A DNA stretch of 64,000 nucleotides from Roseateles toxinivorans (GTDB lineage: Bacteria > Pseudomonadota > Gammaproteobacteria > Burkholderiales > Burkholderiaceae_C). The position numbers and the translations under genes were made by a program. The stretch is taken from the NCBI RefSeq assembly GCF_004362525.1, contig NZ_SNXS01000002.1, forward strand, positions 682,001-746,000, given 5' to 3'. Positions 1-11,603 of this stretch are shown here, one piece after another. The notes below the pieces were generated by a model, which was not told the DNA's origin, searched no databases, and saw only the letters and a list, made by a program, of their open reading frames with translations. Position 1 is the first letter of the stretch; the number at the start of each line of letters is the position of its first letter.

Positions 1-1
1 C

Positions 2-1351
2 GAAGAGCAGGTCGAGCGCCTGGCCTACTGGGACACGCTGACCGGCCTGCCCAACCGCGAGCAGTTCGCCCAGAGGCTGCAGCGCAGCCTGGACAGTGAA
101 CGCGACACCGGCCGCGCCTGTGCCGTGTTGATGCTGGACCTGGACCGTTTCAAGCATGTCAACGATGTGCTGGGCCATCATTTCGGCGACCGCCTGCTGT
201 GCGGCGTGGCCTCCCGGCTGCAGCGTCCGGCGGTCTGCAAGGAGGGGTTCATCGCCCGTCTGGGCGGCGACGAATTTGCCGTGCTGCTCGATGGTGCCGA
301 CCTGGAGCAGGCGGTCGAGGTGGCCCAGCGCATCCTCACCGCCTTCGAGGAGCCGCTGACGATTGACGACAACACGGTGGATCTGGGCGCCGGCATCGGC
401 GTCGTCGGCTGCCCACAGCATGGCCACGAGGTGCAACTGCTGCTGAGCCGCGCCGAGCTGGCGATGTACACCGCCAAGCAAAAGCAGAGCGGCACCATGG
501 TCTACCACCCGGGGCTGGATGCGCACAGCCAGGAGTCGCTGTCCCTGCTCAGCGAGCTGCGCCGTGCGGTCGAGCACAACGAGCTGCGCCTGTATCTGCA
601 GCCCAAGGTCGATCTGCACACCGGCCGCATTCTCGGCGCCGAGTCGCTGGTGCGCTGGCAGCATCCGCAGCGCGGCCTGGTGCCGCCGATGCTGTTCATC
701 CCGTTTGCCGAACAGACCGGCTTCATCCGCACCCTGACGACCTGGATCATCGAGCAGTCGGCCCGGGCCTGGCGCGAGATGTACGCGCATGGCCTTGACC
801 TGCGGCTGAGCATCAATCTCTCGACCCGCGATCTGCTGGACCAAGACCTGCCGGCCAAGCTGGAGCAGCTGATCAAGACCCATGACATGAACGCCCAGGT
901 GCTGTGCCTGGAGATCACCGAGAGCGCCATCATGGACGACCCGCAGCGTGCCCAGCAGACGCTGGAGCGCCTGCACGAGCTGGGCTTCAAGCTGTCGATC
1001 GACGACTTCGGCACCGGCTACTCGTCGCTGGCCTACCTGAAGCGCCTGCCGGTGCACGAGCTGAAGATAGACAAGAGTTTCGTGATGGCCATGGAGCGCG
1101 ATCTGGACGACGCCAAGATCGTGCGCTCCACCGTCGACCTGGCCCACAACCTGGGCCTGCGCGTGGTGGCCGAGGGCATAGAAACGGCCAAGGCCTGGAA
1201 GCTGCTCGACGCGCTGCACTGCGACGAGGGCCAGGGCTATTTCATTGCCAAGCCCATGCCCGAGCAGGAGTTCGTCGCCTGGGTGCAGGCCTGGCAGGCG
1301 CCGGTGCTGGACGACGAAACGCTGGAGAGTGCGTTCGCGAAGCTGGCTTGA
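2..1351 (+). CDS. GGDEF-EAL cyclic-di-GMP signalling protein (5' truncated by window edge)
   Basis: The frame is open from base 2, so the N-terminus, probably sensory, lies outside the window; 449 residues are visible. A diguanylate cyclase domain begins at LTGLPNR (about residue 13) and has an intact GGDEF signature (RLGGDEFAVLL, about 86-96) with no RxxD inhibitory site just before it. A phosphodiesterase domain follows: GAESLVRW near 214 (the canonical EAL reads ESL, but the metal-binding Glu is kept), LEITES, DDFGTGYSSL, LKIDKSFV, EGIET and GYFIAKPM. Both domains therefore look catalytically equipped. The family makes and/or degrades cyclic-di-GMP at the inner membrane or in the cytoplasm to set motile versus sessile behaviour. 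Which activity dominates cannot be told from sequence. A REP-like repeat follows the stop codon. Confidence 0.93.
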   Translation, partial: EEQVERLAYWDTLTGLPNREQFAQRLQRSLDSERDTGRACAVLMLDLDRFKHVNDVLGHHFGDRLLCGVASRLQRPAVCKEGFIARLGGDEFAVLLDGADLEQAVEVAQRILTAFEEPLTIDDNTVDLGAGIGVVGCPQHGHEVQLLLSRAELAMYTAKQKQSGTMVYHPGLDAHSQESLSLLSELRRAVEHNELRLYLQPKVDLHTGRILGAESLVRWQHPQRGLVPPMLFIPFAEQTGFIRTLTTWIIEQSARAWREMYAHGLDLRLSINLSTRDLLDQDLPAKLEQLIKTHDMNAQVLCLEITESAIMDDPQRAQQTLERLHELGFKLSIDDFGTGYSSLAYLKRLPVHELKIDKSFVMAMERDLDDAKIVRSTVDLAHNLGLRVVAEGIETAKAWKLLDALHCDEGQGYFIAKPMPEQEFVAWVQAWQAPVLDDETLESAFAKLA

Positions 1352-1370
1352 GCTTGGGGTCCCAGATTCC

Positions 1371-1432
1371 ATCCGGGCTACCTGACGTTCGTAGCCCGTA
1401 TGCAGGCCGCAGGCCGGAATGCGGGGTTCAGT
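1371..1432. repeat. REP-like inverted repeat, diverged copy
   Basis: Arms ATCCGGGCTAC (1371-1381) and GTAGCCCGTAT (1391-1401) form an inverted repeat with one mismatch and a 9-base loop. They are followed by a GC-rich palindromic stretch (GCAGGCCGCAGGCC). The core GTAGCCCG is shared with repeats near 17.2, 36.3 and 46.8 kb. It lies between the convergent ends of the GGDEF-EAL gene and ghrA, a usual place for REP elements. Confidence 0.6.
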
Positions 1433-2381
1433 AGCCCTTGCTGCGCGCCACCAGATGAGCCAAGGGCCTGCCCTCGCGCAGTGCCGCCAGATTGGCCTTC
1501 ACGACCTCGGCCGCACTGCGCGGATCGGTCTGTGCCGCGGTGTGCGGGAGCACCGTGATCTTCGGGTGAGCCCAGAACGGGTGCGCCGCCGGCAGCGGCT
1601 CGACGCTGAACACATCGAGCACCGCGCGGCTCAGCTGGCCGCTGTCCAGCGCAACCAGCAGATCGGCCTCGATCACATGGGCACCGCGCGCCAGATTGAC
1701 CAGCGTGCTGCCCCGCTTCATTGCAGCAAAGCGGGCGGCAGCGAAGAAGCCGCGGGTCTGATCGGTCAACGGCAGCAGATTGATCACCGTGTCGGCCTCG
1801 GCCAGTAGCTGTGCCAGTTCAGCCTCACCGCTGCCCGTGCGGACGCCGGCTATCGTTGCCGGGCGCGTGCTCCAGCCACAGACGTCATAGCCCAAGTGCG
1901 CCAAGGTGCCGGCCACGCGGCCGCCCAGCTCGCCCAGGCCCAGCACCAGCACCCGCCACTCGTGGGCACGGCATTGCGCCGGCGCCTGCCACAGCGCCTG
2001 CTGCTGCTGGTGCTGCACGTCGTAAAAGCCGCGGTGCAATGCCAGCACCGCCCAGAGTGCCGTCTGCACCATGGCCTCATTCATGGCAGGGTCCACCATG
2101 CGGGCCAGCGGCACCTCGGCCGGCAGGCTGGTATCGGTCAGGAGCCTGTCCACCCCGGCCCACAGCGACTGGATCAGCCGCAGCCCGGGCAGGTCCTGCA
2201 GACTGCCCTGCGGCGGGTTGGCGACCACGGCCACCTCGATCTGCGCCTCCTGCCCGGGGGTGACCTGCTCGACCCAGTCTTCGCCGGGCATGGCCAACTG
2301 CAGGACCTGCAGCCATTGAGTGCGTTCGGCCTCGTCCTTGGCATTGCCGCGCTGCCAGCCGCCGATGAACAGGATACTCAT
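1428..2381 (-). CDS. ghrA: Glyoxylate/hydroxypyruvate reductase A-like 2-hydroxyacid dehydrogenase
   Basis: 317 residues, the usual length for GhrA. The NAD(P)-binding fold shows VLGLGELGGRVAG after an N-terminal catalytic half. The D-2-hydroxyacid dehydrogenase catalytic residues are visible: Arg in NLARGAHV, Glu in FSVEPLP and His in LPHTAAQTD. The family reduces glyoxylate or hydroxypyruvate with NAD(P)H in the cytoplasm. Its ATG overlaps the stop of pncC by 4 bases (ATGA at 2378-2381), so it is the last gene of the thiL-pgpA-pncC-ghrA operon and probably translationally coupled. Exact substrate is inferred from family resemblance only. Confidence 0.85.
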   Translation of the reverse strand: MSILFIGGWQRGNAKDEAERTQWLQVLQLAMPGEDWVEQVTPGQEAQIEVAVVANPPQGSLQDLPGLRLIQSLWAGVDRLLTDTSLPAEVPLARMVDPAMNEAMVQTALWAVLALHRGFYDVQHQQQQALWQAPAQCRAHEWRVLVLGLGELGGRVAGTLAHLGYDVCGWSTRPATIAGVRTGSGEAELAQLLAEADTVINLLPLTDQTRGFFAAARFAAMKRGSTLVNLARGAHVIEADLLVALDSGQLSRAVLDVFSVEPLPAAHPFWAHPKITVLPHTAAQTDPRSAAEVVKANLAALREGRPLAHLVARSKGY

Positions 2382-2866
2382 GGGCGCAGCTCTGCCTGGG
2401 CCTGATCGAGCAGCGCCTGCAGCGCGCTGATCACCGTGGCCTCGCGCACCTGGGTGCGGTCGCCGCCAAACTGCTCGCGCCAGGCGCGCAGCACGCCGCT
2501 CCTGCCGGCCAGCGCCAGCCAGACGGTGCCGACCGGCTTGTCGGCCGAGCCGCCATCGGGCCCTGCAATGCCGGTGACGGCGACGGTGAAATTAACCGGA
2601 GCTCGCGCAAGCAGGCCGCTGGCCATCGCCAGTGCAACCGGCTCGCTGACCGCGCCATGGGCCTTGATCAGGTCCGTAGGCACGCCCAGCAGCTCGATCT
2701 TGGCCTCATTGCTGTAGCTGACCACGCCGCGCTCGAACCACAGGCTGGAGCCGGCCAAGGAGGTGCAGGCTGTGGCAATCATGCCGCCGGTGCAGGACTC
2801 GGCCGTGGCCATGGTCTTGCCCCCGGCGCGCAGGGTGGTGGCCAGGGCAGACAACAGATCATTCAT
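2378..2866 (-). CDS. pncC: Nicotinamide-nucleotide amidohydrolase (CinA C-terminal domain)
   Basis: 162 residues starting at MNDLLSALATT. This start overlaps the pgpA stop by one base (TGATG at 2864-2868). The AESCTGG motif near residue 24 and VAVTGIAGPDGGS in the second half are hallmarks of the stand-alone CinA C-terminal domain. The enzyme deamidates nicotinamide mononucleotide to nicotinic acid mononucleotide in the pyridine nucleotide salvage cycle. The N-terminal pyrophosphatase-like domain of full CinA is absent, as is normal for the short proteobacterial form. It sits third in the thiL-pgpA-pncC-ghrA operon. Confidence 0.93.
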   Translation of the reverse strand: MNDLLSALATTLRAGGKTMATAESCTGGMIATACTSLAGSSLWFERGVVSYSNEAKIELLGVPTDLIKAHGAVSEPVALAMASGLLARAPVNFTVAVTGIAGPDGGSADKPVGTVWLALAGRSGVLRAWREQFGGDRTQVREATVISALQALLDQAQAELRP

Positions 2867-3410
2867 CAGATGGCTCTCCACAGCGCGATCACCAGCAGCG
2901 TGCACAGCGCCGCCACCAGGTCGTCAAAAATGATGCCGAAGCCCTGGGACCAGCCGGGCGGCACACCGGGCCGGCCCTTGAACAGCCGGTCGGCCCAGCC
3001 CACCGGGCCAGGCTTGGCTGCGTCGAAGAAGCGGAACAGGCTGAAGGCAACGGCCTGGCCCCAGAAGCCCATGGGCATGGCCAGCCAGAGTATCAGCCAG
3101 AAGGCCAGCACCTCGTCCCAGACAATGGAGCCGGGGTCCGGTGTGCGCAGATTCCGTGCCGTCACCGTGCAGGCCCACCAGCCGATCAGCGTGCCGATGG
3201 CCAGCACCCAGGCCCATTGCACATCGTCCAGCCAGCGGTTGAGCACCAGGAAGGACACCCAGGCCCACAGCGTGCCCACGGTGCCCGGCGCCTTCGGCGA
3301 CAGGCCGCTGCCGAAGCCCAGCGCGATCCAGTGCGCCGGGTGGCCCAGCATGAAGCGGCCGGTGGCGCGGCGCGGCGCGCCGGTGAGAACAGCGTCTTCG
3401 ACCGGGCTGA

Positions 3411-3414
<4 letters not shown>
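2866..3414 (-). CDS. pgpA: Phosphatidylglycerophosphatase A
   Basis: 182-residue integral membrane protein that dephosphorylates phosphatidylglycerophosphate to phosphatidylglycerol in the inner membrane. The family signature FGSGLSPKAPGTVGTL lies near residue 34, followed by hydrophobic segments around WAWVLAIGTLIGWWA and FWLILWLAMPMGFWG. Conserved acidic blocks VWDEVLAFW and RFFDAAKPGPV are present, with FGIIFDDLVAA near the end. Its start overlaps the thiL stop by 4 bases (ATGA at 3411-3414) and its stop overlaps pncC. A thiL-pgpA-pncC order is common in Burkholderiales. Confidence 0.96.
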
Positions 3415-6692
<3,278 letters not shown>

Positions 6693-6700
6693 CCGGGCTT

Positions 6701-6732
6701 TGCGTGACCGCCCCGACCGGGGCGGTTGCGCA
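6701..6732 (+). terminator. Hairpin downstream of katG (no T-tract)
   Basis: ACCGCCCC (6707-6714) and GGGGCGGT (6719-6726) form a perfect 8-bp stem with GACC loop. TGCG/CGCA outside (6701-6704 and 6729-6732) can extend it across a two-base internal loop. There is no run of T after it, so intrinsic termination would be weak; it may protect the mRNA 3' end instead. Confidence 0.45.
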
Positions 6733-6801
6733 AATCGAAGAAATTAATCAAAGTCGCCTTATCGAGCACGATCTGTGACCGTTTCGACAAGGACCTCGCC
6801 C

Positions 6802-8352
6802 ATGAAGTCGCTACAGAACATCAAGCTCGGCCCGCGCCTGGCCCTGGCATTCGGCATGGTGCTGCTGCTGATGCTGGTGATCGCGGTGGTGGGCCTGCGA
6901 GGCATAGGCTCGGTCAGCGACGCGCTGCGCAATGTCTACATCGACCGCACCATTCCGCTGCAGCAGCTCGGCGACGTGAACCGCATCATCAACCGCAACC
7001 GGGTGCTGGTGATGGACATCATGGCCAGGCCGACGAAGGAGAATATCGAGCGCCGGAGCGCGGAGCTGAGCAGCAATGTCCAGGCGGCCAACGAGCTTTG
7101 GAAGGCCTATATGGCCTCCGCGATGACGCCGGAAGAGGCGAGCCTGGCCGCGGAGTTTGCCAAGGCCCGTGAAGCCTATGTCAAGCAGGGCCTGCTTGCC
7201 GTGCGCGATGCCATCGTGGCGGGCCAGGATGAAGAGGCCGTGAAGATCTACACCGAGTCGGTGTCCAAGCTCGGTCCGCCGGCCGAGAAGGCTATCAATG
7301 AGCTGGTCAAGCTGCAGGTCGCGCAGGCGGCCAAGGAGTACGAGGCCGCTCAAAGCACCCGCGCCACGGCCACCGCCGTCGCCATCGGCGTTGCGCTGAT
7401 CGCGCTGTTCAGCGGCGCCTTCCTGGCCTGGGTCATCGTCAAGTCCATCACCCGGCCGATTGGCGAGGCCGTGGCCCTGGCCAAGGCGATCTCGGCCGGC
7501 GACCTCACCTCGCAGGTGCATGCGCAGGGCAGGGACGAGGTGGCCGAACTGCTGCGCGAACTGGCCGAGATGAACGCCAGTCTGGTGCGCATCGTCGGTC
7601 AGGTGCGCAACAGCTCGGACTCGATTGCCACCGGTTCGGCCCAGATTGCCTCCGGCAATGCCGACCTCAGCCAGCGCACCGAAGAGCAGGCCAGCAATCT
7701 GCAGCAGACGGCGGCCTCGATGGAGCAGCTCACCGCCACCGTCAAGCAGAACGCCGACACCGCACGCCAGGCCACCCAGCTGGCTGGCGGCGCCTCCAGC
7801 GCGGCCAGCCAGGGCGGCCGGGTGGTCGAACAGGTGGTCGTGACCATGGGCGAGATCACCGAAAGCAGCCGCAGGATTGCCGACATCATCGGCACCATTG
7901 ACGGCATTGCCTTCCAGACCAATATCCTGGCACTGAACGCGGCGGTGGAGGCCGCCCGTGCCGGCGAGCAGGGCCGGGGCTTTGCCGTGGTGGCCTCCGA
8001 GGTGCGCAGCCTGGCCCAGCGCTCGGCCCAGGCGGCAAAGGAGATCAAGACCCTGATTGGCGCCAGCGTCGAGAAGGTGGAGAACGGTTCGCGCCTGGTC
8101 CACGAGGCCGGCCAGTCGATGGGCGAGATCGTGTCACAGGTCAGGCGGGTCAATGACCTGATCAACGAGATCAGCGCCGCCAGCGTCGAGCAGAGTTCAG
8201 GCATCAGCCAGGTCGGTGATGCGGTCAACCAGCTTGATCAGGTGACCCAGCAGAATGCTGCCCTGGTTGAGGAAAGCGCTGCCGCGGCCGAGAGTCTCAA
8301 GCACCAGGCGGCCAATCTGGCCAAGATCGTGGCGGTGTTCAAGCTGTCCTAG
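6802..8352 (+). CDS. Methyl-accepting chemotaxis protein, Tar/Tsr-like
   Basis: 516 residues from ATG 6802 (CAAGGA about 8 bases upstream; a GTG at 6775 is less likely). N-terminal transmembrane helix ([19 protein letters not shown], about 13-31) is followed by a periplasmic four-helix-bundle sensor domain. A second membrane helix lies near 195-215, then a HAMP linker beginning [16 protein letters not shown]. The cytoplasmic coiled-coil has the strictly conserved hairpin tip [20 protein letters not shown] and flanking glutamine/glutamate-rich methylation helices. It signals through CheW-CheA to the flagellar motor. It lacks the C-terminal CheR-tethering pentapeptide. The ligand is not predictable. 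No che genes are nearby, so it is an orphan receptor gene. Confidence 0.96.
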   Translation: MKSLQNIKLGPRLALAFGMVLLLMLVIAVVGLRGIGSVSDALRNVYIDRTIPLQQLGDVNRIINRNRVLVMDIMARPTKENIERRSAELSSNVQAANELWKAYMASAMTPEEASLAAEFAKAREAYVKQGLLAVRDAIVAGQDEEAVKIYTESVSKLGPPAEKAINELVKLQVAQAAKEYEAAQSTRATATAVAIGVALIALFSGAFLAWVIVKSITRPIGEAVALAKAISAGDLTSQVHAQGRDEVAELLRELAEMNASLVRIVGQVRNSSDSIATGSAQIASGNADLSQRTEEQASNLQQTAASMEQLTATVKQNADTARQATQLAGGASSAASQGGRVVEQVVVTMGEITESSRRIADIIGTIDGIAFQTNILALNAAVEAARAGEQGRGFAVVASEVRSLAQRSAQAAKEIKTLIGASVEKVENGSRLVHEAGQSMGEIVSQVRRVNDLINEISAASVEQSSGISQVGDAVNQLDQVTQQNAALVEESAAAAESLKHQAANLAKIVAVFKLS

Positions 8353-8358
8353 TTTGTA

Positions 8359-9177
8359 TCAGCGGGAGGCCGGTGCGACGATGGCCCCACTGATGCTGTG
8401 CCGCGCCAGCGACTGCGCGACAAAACCGCTGGCCTTGGCTTCCTCGACGAAGCTGGCCAGCATCGCCCTGGCCGCGGCGCCACGGCTCAGGGGCAGCCCC
8501 ATCGCCTGCTCGATGACCATGAAGCGGCCGGGCAGCAGGCGCAGCCCGCCCAGGCGCGCGGCATCGGCCTCCAGCTGCTGCCGAACGCCGGCGGCGACGT
8601 CCGCGTTCTCCGCCAGAAAGCGCTCGACGACGGTGGGCGAGGTCGGCGTGCGCATCAGCTGCGCGGTTTTCAGCTCCCGCGACAGATAGAGGTCGTAGGC
8701 GCTGCCGCGCCCGACCATGATGCGTGTGCCGGCGCGATCGACCTGGGCATTGTCGGTGAGGTCCGAACCCTGCCGGACCAGATAGGCGCCTTCGATCAAC
8801 ACATAGGGTGCGGTGAAGCCGATGCCGTCGCTGCGCCGCGGGTCGATCGCGAAGAAGCCGATGTCGGCCTGGTCGGCCTTCACCGTGTCCACCGACTTCA
8901 GTGCCGCCTCGACCACCACCAGCTCCAGCGGTACCGCCAGGCGTTCGGCCAGCAGGGTCGCCAGGTCCACCGACACCCCGCTGACGACGCCCGCACCGCT
9001 GCGATTGGCCAGAATCGGATTGCCGAGGTTGATGCAGGCGCGCAGCCGGCCGCTGGGCGCCAATGCCGCCCGGGCTCCGGCGGGCAGCGAGGCCGTGCTC
9101 ATGCAGGCCGTCAGACCGGCGATGGGCGCCAGGCCGGCGGACAGGACCAGGCGACGACGCGACAGCAACTGGGGCAT
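8359..9177 (-). CDS. Solute-binding lipoprotein, ABC transporter family 3 type
   Basis: 272 residues starting at MPQLLSRRRLVLSAG. The N-terminus has a twin-arginine-like SRRRLVL stretch, a hydrophobic core and a lipobox LTAC, so export by Tat (or Sec) and lipid anchoring are likely. The mature part resembles amino-acid-binding periplasmic proteins: GRLRACINLGNPILANR, SGVSVDLATLLAERL, ADIGFFAIDPRRSDGIGFT and GRGSAYDLYLSREL. No permease or ATPase genes adjoin it. It may serve a remote transporter or a sensory role, perhaps for the convergent chemoreceptor gene 6 bases away; that link is speculative. Confidence 0.82.
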   Translation of the reverse strand: MPQLLSRRRLVLSAGLAPIAGLTACMSTASLPAGARAALAPSGRLRACINLGNPILANRSGAGVVSGVSVDLATLLAERLAVPLELVVVEAALKSVDTVKADQADIGFFAIDPRRSDGIGFTAPYVLIEGAYLVRQGSDLTDNAQVDRAGTRIMVGRGSAYDLYLSRELKTAQLMRTPTSPTVVERFLAENADVAAGVRQQLEADAARLGGLRLLPGRFMVIEQAMGLPLSRGAAARAMLASFVEEAKASGFVAQSLARHSISGAIVAPASR

Positions 9178-9292
9178 GGCGGAATCCTCGGATCGTTGGG
9201 GCGCTCCCAGTATGGCGCCGCCGGCCGCGCCGCGCCTGCGGGCACGGGGCGGATAATCCCGCATTCGCACAGCCATCCGCAGGCCCCCGACC

Positions 9293-9592
9293 ATGGACTA
9301 CCTGAGCTTCGACCTCAGCGAAGACACCGAAGGCGTCACCACGCTGGAAGCGCTGGCCTCCACCTCAAAGGAGCAGCACGGGGCGGTGATGGCCGAGGTG
9401 CAGCAGGTGCTGGACTGGGCCTGGCGCAGCTTCCCGCACACCCATGGGCCGGTCGATGAGGGCATGGACTGGGACCATGACCTGCAGGTCAGCGTGGAGC
9501 CAGGCGGCTGGCATGCCGTCACCCTGACGCTGACCGGATCGCAGCGCTTTGTCGAGGAGTTCTTCGCCCGGTTTGGTGGCCCGCAAGACTGA
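9293..9592 (+). CDS. Small hypothetical protein
   Basis: 99 residues, acidic and soluble, no signal peptide or membrane segment (MDYLSFDLSEDTEGVTTLEA...). It contains a WAWRSFPHTHGP stretch and a GMDWDHDLQVSVEPGGW stretch. The even composition and predicted alternating helix and strand suggest a real folded protein, but I recognise no family. It is encoded upstream of the M16 peptidase in the same direction (gap 64 bases) and divergent from the solute-binding protein gene. Function unknown. Confidence 0.65.
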   Translation: MDYLSFDLSEDTEGVTTLEALASTSKEQHGAVMAEVQQVLDWAWRSFPHTHGPVDEGMDWDHDLQVSVEPGGWHAVTLTLTGSQRFVEEFFARFGGPQD

Positions 9593-9656
9593 CAAAAGCC
9601 CGGGCATTCGATAGCGGCGACACTAGCCGGTCCGTTTTCCCCCGCAATCGCCCACC

Positions 9657-10937
9657 TTGAATTCCACCGCCCCCCGCCTCGCCACCCTTTCCAACGGCCT
9701 GCGCGCCGTCGCCATTGAGATGCCCTGGCGCGCCACCGTGTCGCTGAGCGTGTTCATCCGCACCGGCAGCCTGCACGAGAGCGCGCGGCTGAATGGCATC
9801 AGCCATGTGGTCGAGCACATGGCCTTCAAGGGCACGGCCACGCGGGACTGCCAGCGCATCAATCTCGATGCCGAGCGGCTGGGCGCCGAGGTCAATGCGC
9901 ACACCGACAAGGACCACACGGCCTTCCACCTCGAGGGCCTGCCGGGCGACCTGGACGCCTTCGTTGCGATGCTGGCCGACATTGTGTTGAACAGCAGCTT
10001 TCCGGCCGATGAGCTGGAGCGCGAGCGCCGCGTCATTGCCCAGGAGTTCAGCGAGTTCGACGACGACCCGACCACGGTCGCCTTCCAGCTGTTCGATCGT
10101 GCCTGCTACGGGGCTTCGCATCCGGCCGGGCGGCCCATCATCGGCACGCAGGCGAACATCCTGCGTTTCAGCCGCAAGGACCTGCTGGACTATGCAAAGA
10201 CCCAGTACACCGCCAGCAATGTGGTGGTCGCGGTCGCCGGCCCGGTGAAGTTCGAGCCCTTTGTGCGTGCCGTTGAGGCCGCGTTTGGCGCGATGCCGGC
10301 CGGCATACCGAACGAGGTGGCGGCGCCGGCCTGGCTGGGCGGCCTGAAGACGCGCCGCATGGCCGGCAGCGGCCAATGCCAGGCAGTGCTGGGCTTCGAG
10401 GCGCCCGCGCTGGACGATGGCGACCAGCATGTGCCCTTTGTGCTGGCCGCCGCCCTGCTGGGTGAGGGCATGAGCTCGCCCTTGCTGGACGAGATCCGCG
10501 AGCGCCGCGGCCTGGCCTATCACGCGGCCTGCACGGCCGACATCGGCCCGCTGGCCGGGCAGTTCGTGATCGAGGGCTCGACGGCGCCGGCCCATGCCGA
10601 AGAGTTTCTGACCGCCGTGGCCGGTCTGCTGCGCCAGCATGCCGACGGCAATATCGATGCGGTGGGCCTGGAGCGGGCCCGCAAGCAGCTGACGGTGCGG
10701 GCACTGCGTGCGCTGGAGCAGCCGTCGCGCCAGCTGGAGACGGCCGCGCAAGACCTGTTCACCTTCGGCCGCCTGCGCGACCCGCAGCGATGGCTGGCGC
10801 ATCTGCAGGCCGTGACGGCGCAGGATGTGCATGCGGTGTTCGTCCGCCTGCTGGATCCGCAGCGCCCGGTGGCGATTGCGCTGACCGGCAGCGTGCCGGC
10901 GCGGGCGCGCGAGCGGGCTGAGGCACTGTTTGCCTGA
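9657..10937 (+). CDS. M16 family zinc metallopeptidase (insulinase/processing peptidase-like)
   Basis: 426 residues. The best start is TTG 9657 (NSTAPRLATLSNGLRAV), since no in-frame ATG precedes conserved sequence. The inverted zinc motif HVVEH (HxxEH, about 49-53) lies in ISHVVEHMAFKGT, and the third ligand Glu is in ERRVIAQEFSEFDDDP, so this is the catalytically competent subunit type. A C-terminal M16_C domain with GEGMSSPLLDEIRERRGLAY follows. There is no signal peptide, so it is predicted cytoplasmic. Substrate unknown. Many proteobacteria pair an active and an inactive M16 gene; here it stands alone. Confidence 0.9.
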   Translation: MNSTAPRLATLSNGLRAVAIEMPWRATVSLSVFIRTGSLHESARLNGISHVVEHMAFKGTATRDCQRINLDAERLGAEVNAHTDKDHTAFHLEGLPGDLDAFVAMLADIVLNSSFPADELERERRVIAQEFSEFDDDPTTVAFQLFDRACYGASHPAGRPIIGTQANILRFSRKDLLDYAKTQYTASNVVVAVAGPVKFEPFVRAVEAAFGAMPAGIPNEVAAPAWLGGLKTRRMAGSGQCQAVLGFEAPALDDGDQHVPFVLAAALLGEGMSSPLLDEIRERRGLAYHAACTADIGPLAGQFVIEGSTAPAHAEEFLTAVAGLLRQHADGNIDAVGLERARKQLTVRALRALEQPSRQLETAAQDLFTFGRLRDPQRWLAHLQAVTAQDVHAVFVRLLDPQRPVAIALTGSVPARARERAEALFA

Positions 10938-10943
10938 GGGCGG

Positions 10944-11603
10944 TCAGGCTTCCCTCAGCAGATTCGACAGCTCGACCGCCGACTTCACATCCATCTTCTC
11001 GAACACCCGGGCCCGGTGCACCTCGACCGTGCGCACGCTGATGTTCAGGTTGTCGGCGATCAGCTTGTTGGGCAGGCCCTGGACGACCAGGGCCATCACC
11101 TCCCGCTCGCGCTCGGTCAGCTCGGCCATGCGCTGGCTCATCGCGCGCATCGCCTGGCGCCGCGCGATCGCCTGGCCGCTGGCGGCCAGCGCCTGCTCGA
11201 CGCGGTCCACCAGCGCGTTGTCGGAGAACGGCTTCTCGACAAAATCGAAGGCGCCGCTCTTCACCGCCGCCACCGCGGTCGGCACATCGCCATGGCCGGT
11301 CAGGAAGATCACCGGCAGCACCGGCGTCAGGCCGCGCTCGACCAGGCGCTCGAACAGCACCAGGCCGCTGATGCCCGGCATGCGCATGTCCAGCACCAGG
11401 CAGGACGGGGCCTGGGGCCAGTCGCCGCCGGCGCGGGTGTCGGGGCGGCCGTCCAGCATCGCCTCGAAGGCCTCGCCGCTGGCAAAGCCCTCTGACAGCA
11501 GGCGGCGCGAGCGCAGCAGCCAGGCCAAGGCATCGCGCACCACGTCCTCGTCGTCGACCAGGTAGACCATGGGCAGGCCCATGGCAGGGTGGCTGGTGCT
11601 CAT
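10944..11603 (-). CDS. FixJ/DctR-type response regulator with LuxR helix-turn-helix
   Basis: 219 residues. Receiver domain: acidic pocket VDDED near 16-20, phospho-acceptor D72 in LVLDMRMPG, and K124 in VEKPF. A C-terminal LuxR-type DNA-binding domain (LTEREREVMALVVQGLPNK, then ISVRTVEVHRARVFEKM) ends the protein. Its ATG overlaps the stop of the upstream sensor kinase gene by 4 bases (ATGA at 11600-11603), so the two are translationally coupled. Position next to the divergent malic enzyme gene and the FixJ-like architecture suggest a DctS/DctR-type system responding to C4-dicarboxylates; this is inference. Confidence 0.9.
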   Translation of the reverse strand: MSTSHPAMGLPMVYLVDDEDVVRDALAWLLRSRRLLSEGFASGEAFEAMLDGRPDTRAGGDWPQAPSCLVLDMRMPGISGLVLFERLVERGLTPVLPVIFLTGHGDVPTAVAAVKSGAFDFVEKPFSDNALVDRVEQALAASGQAIARRQAMRAMSQRMAELTEREREVMALVVQGLPNKLIADNLNISVRTVEVHRARVFEKMDVKSAVELSNLLREA

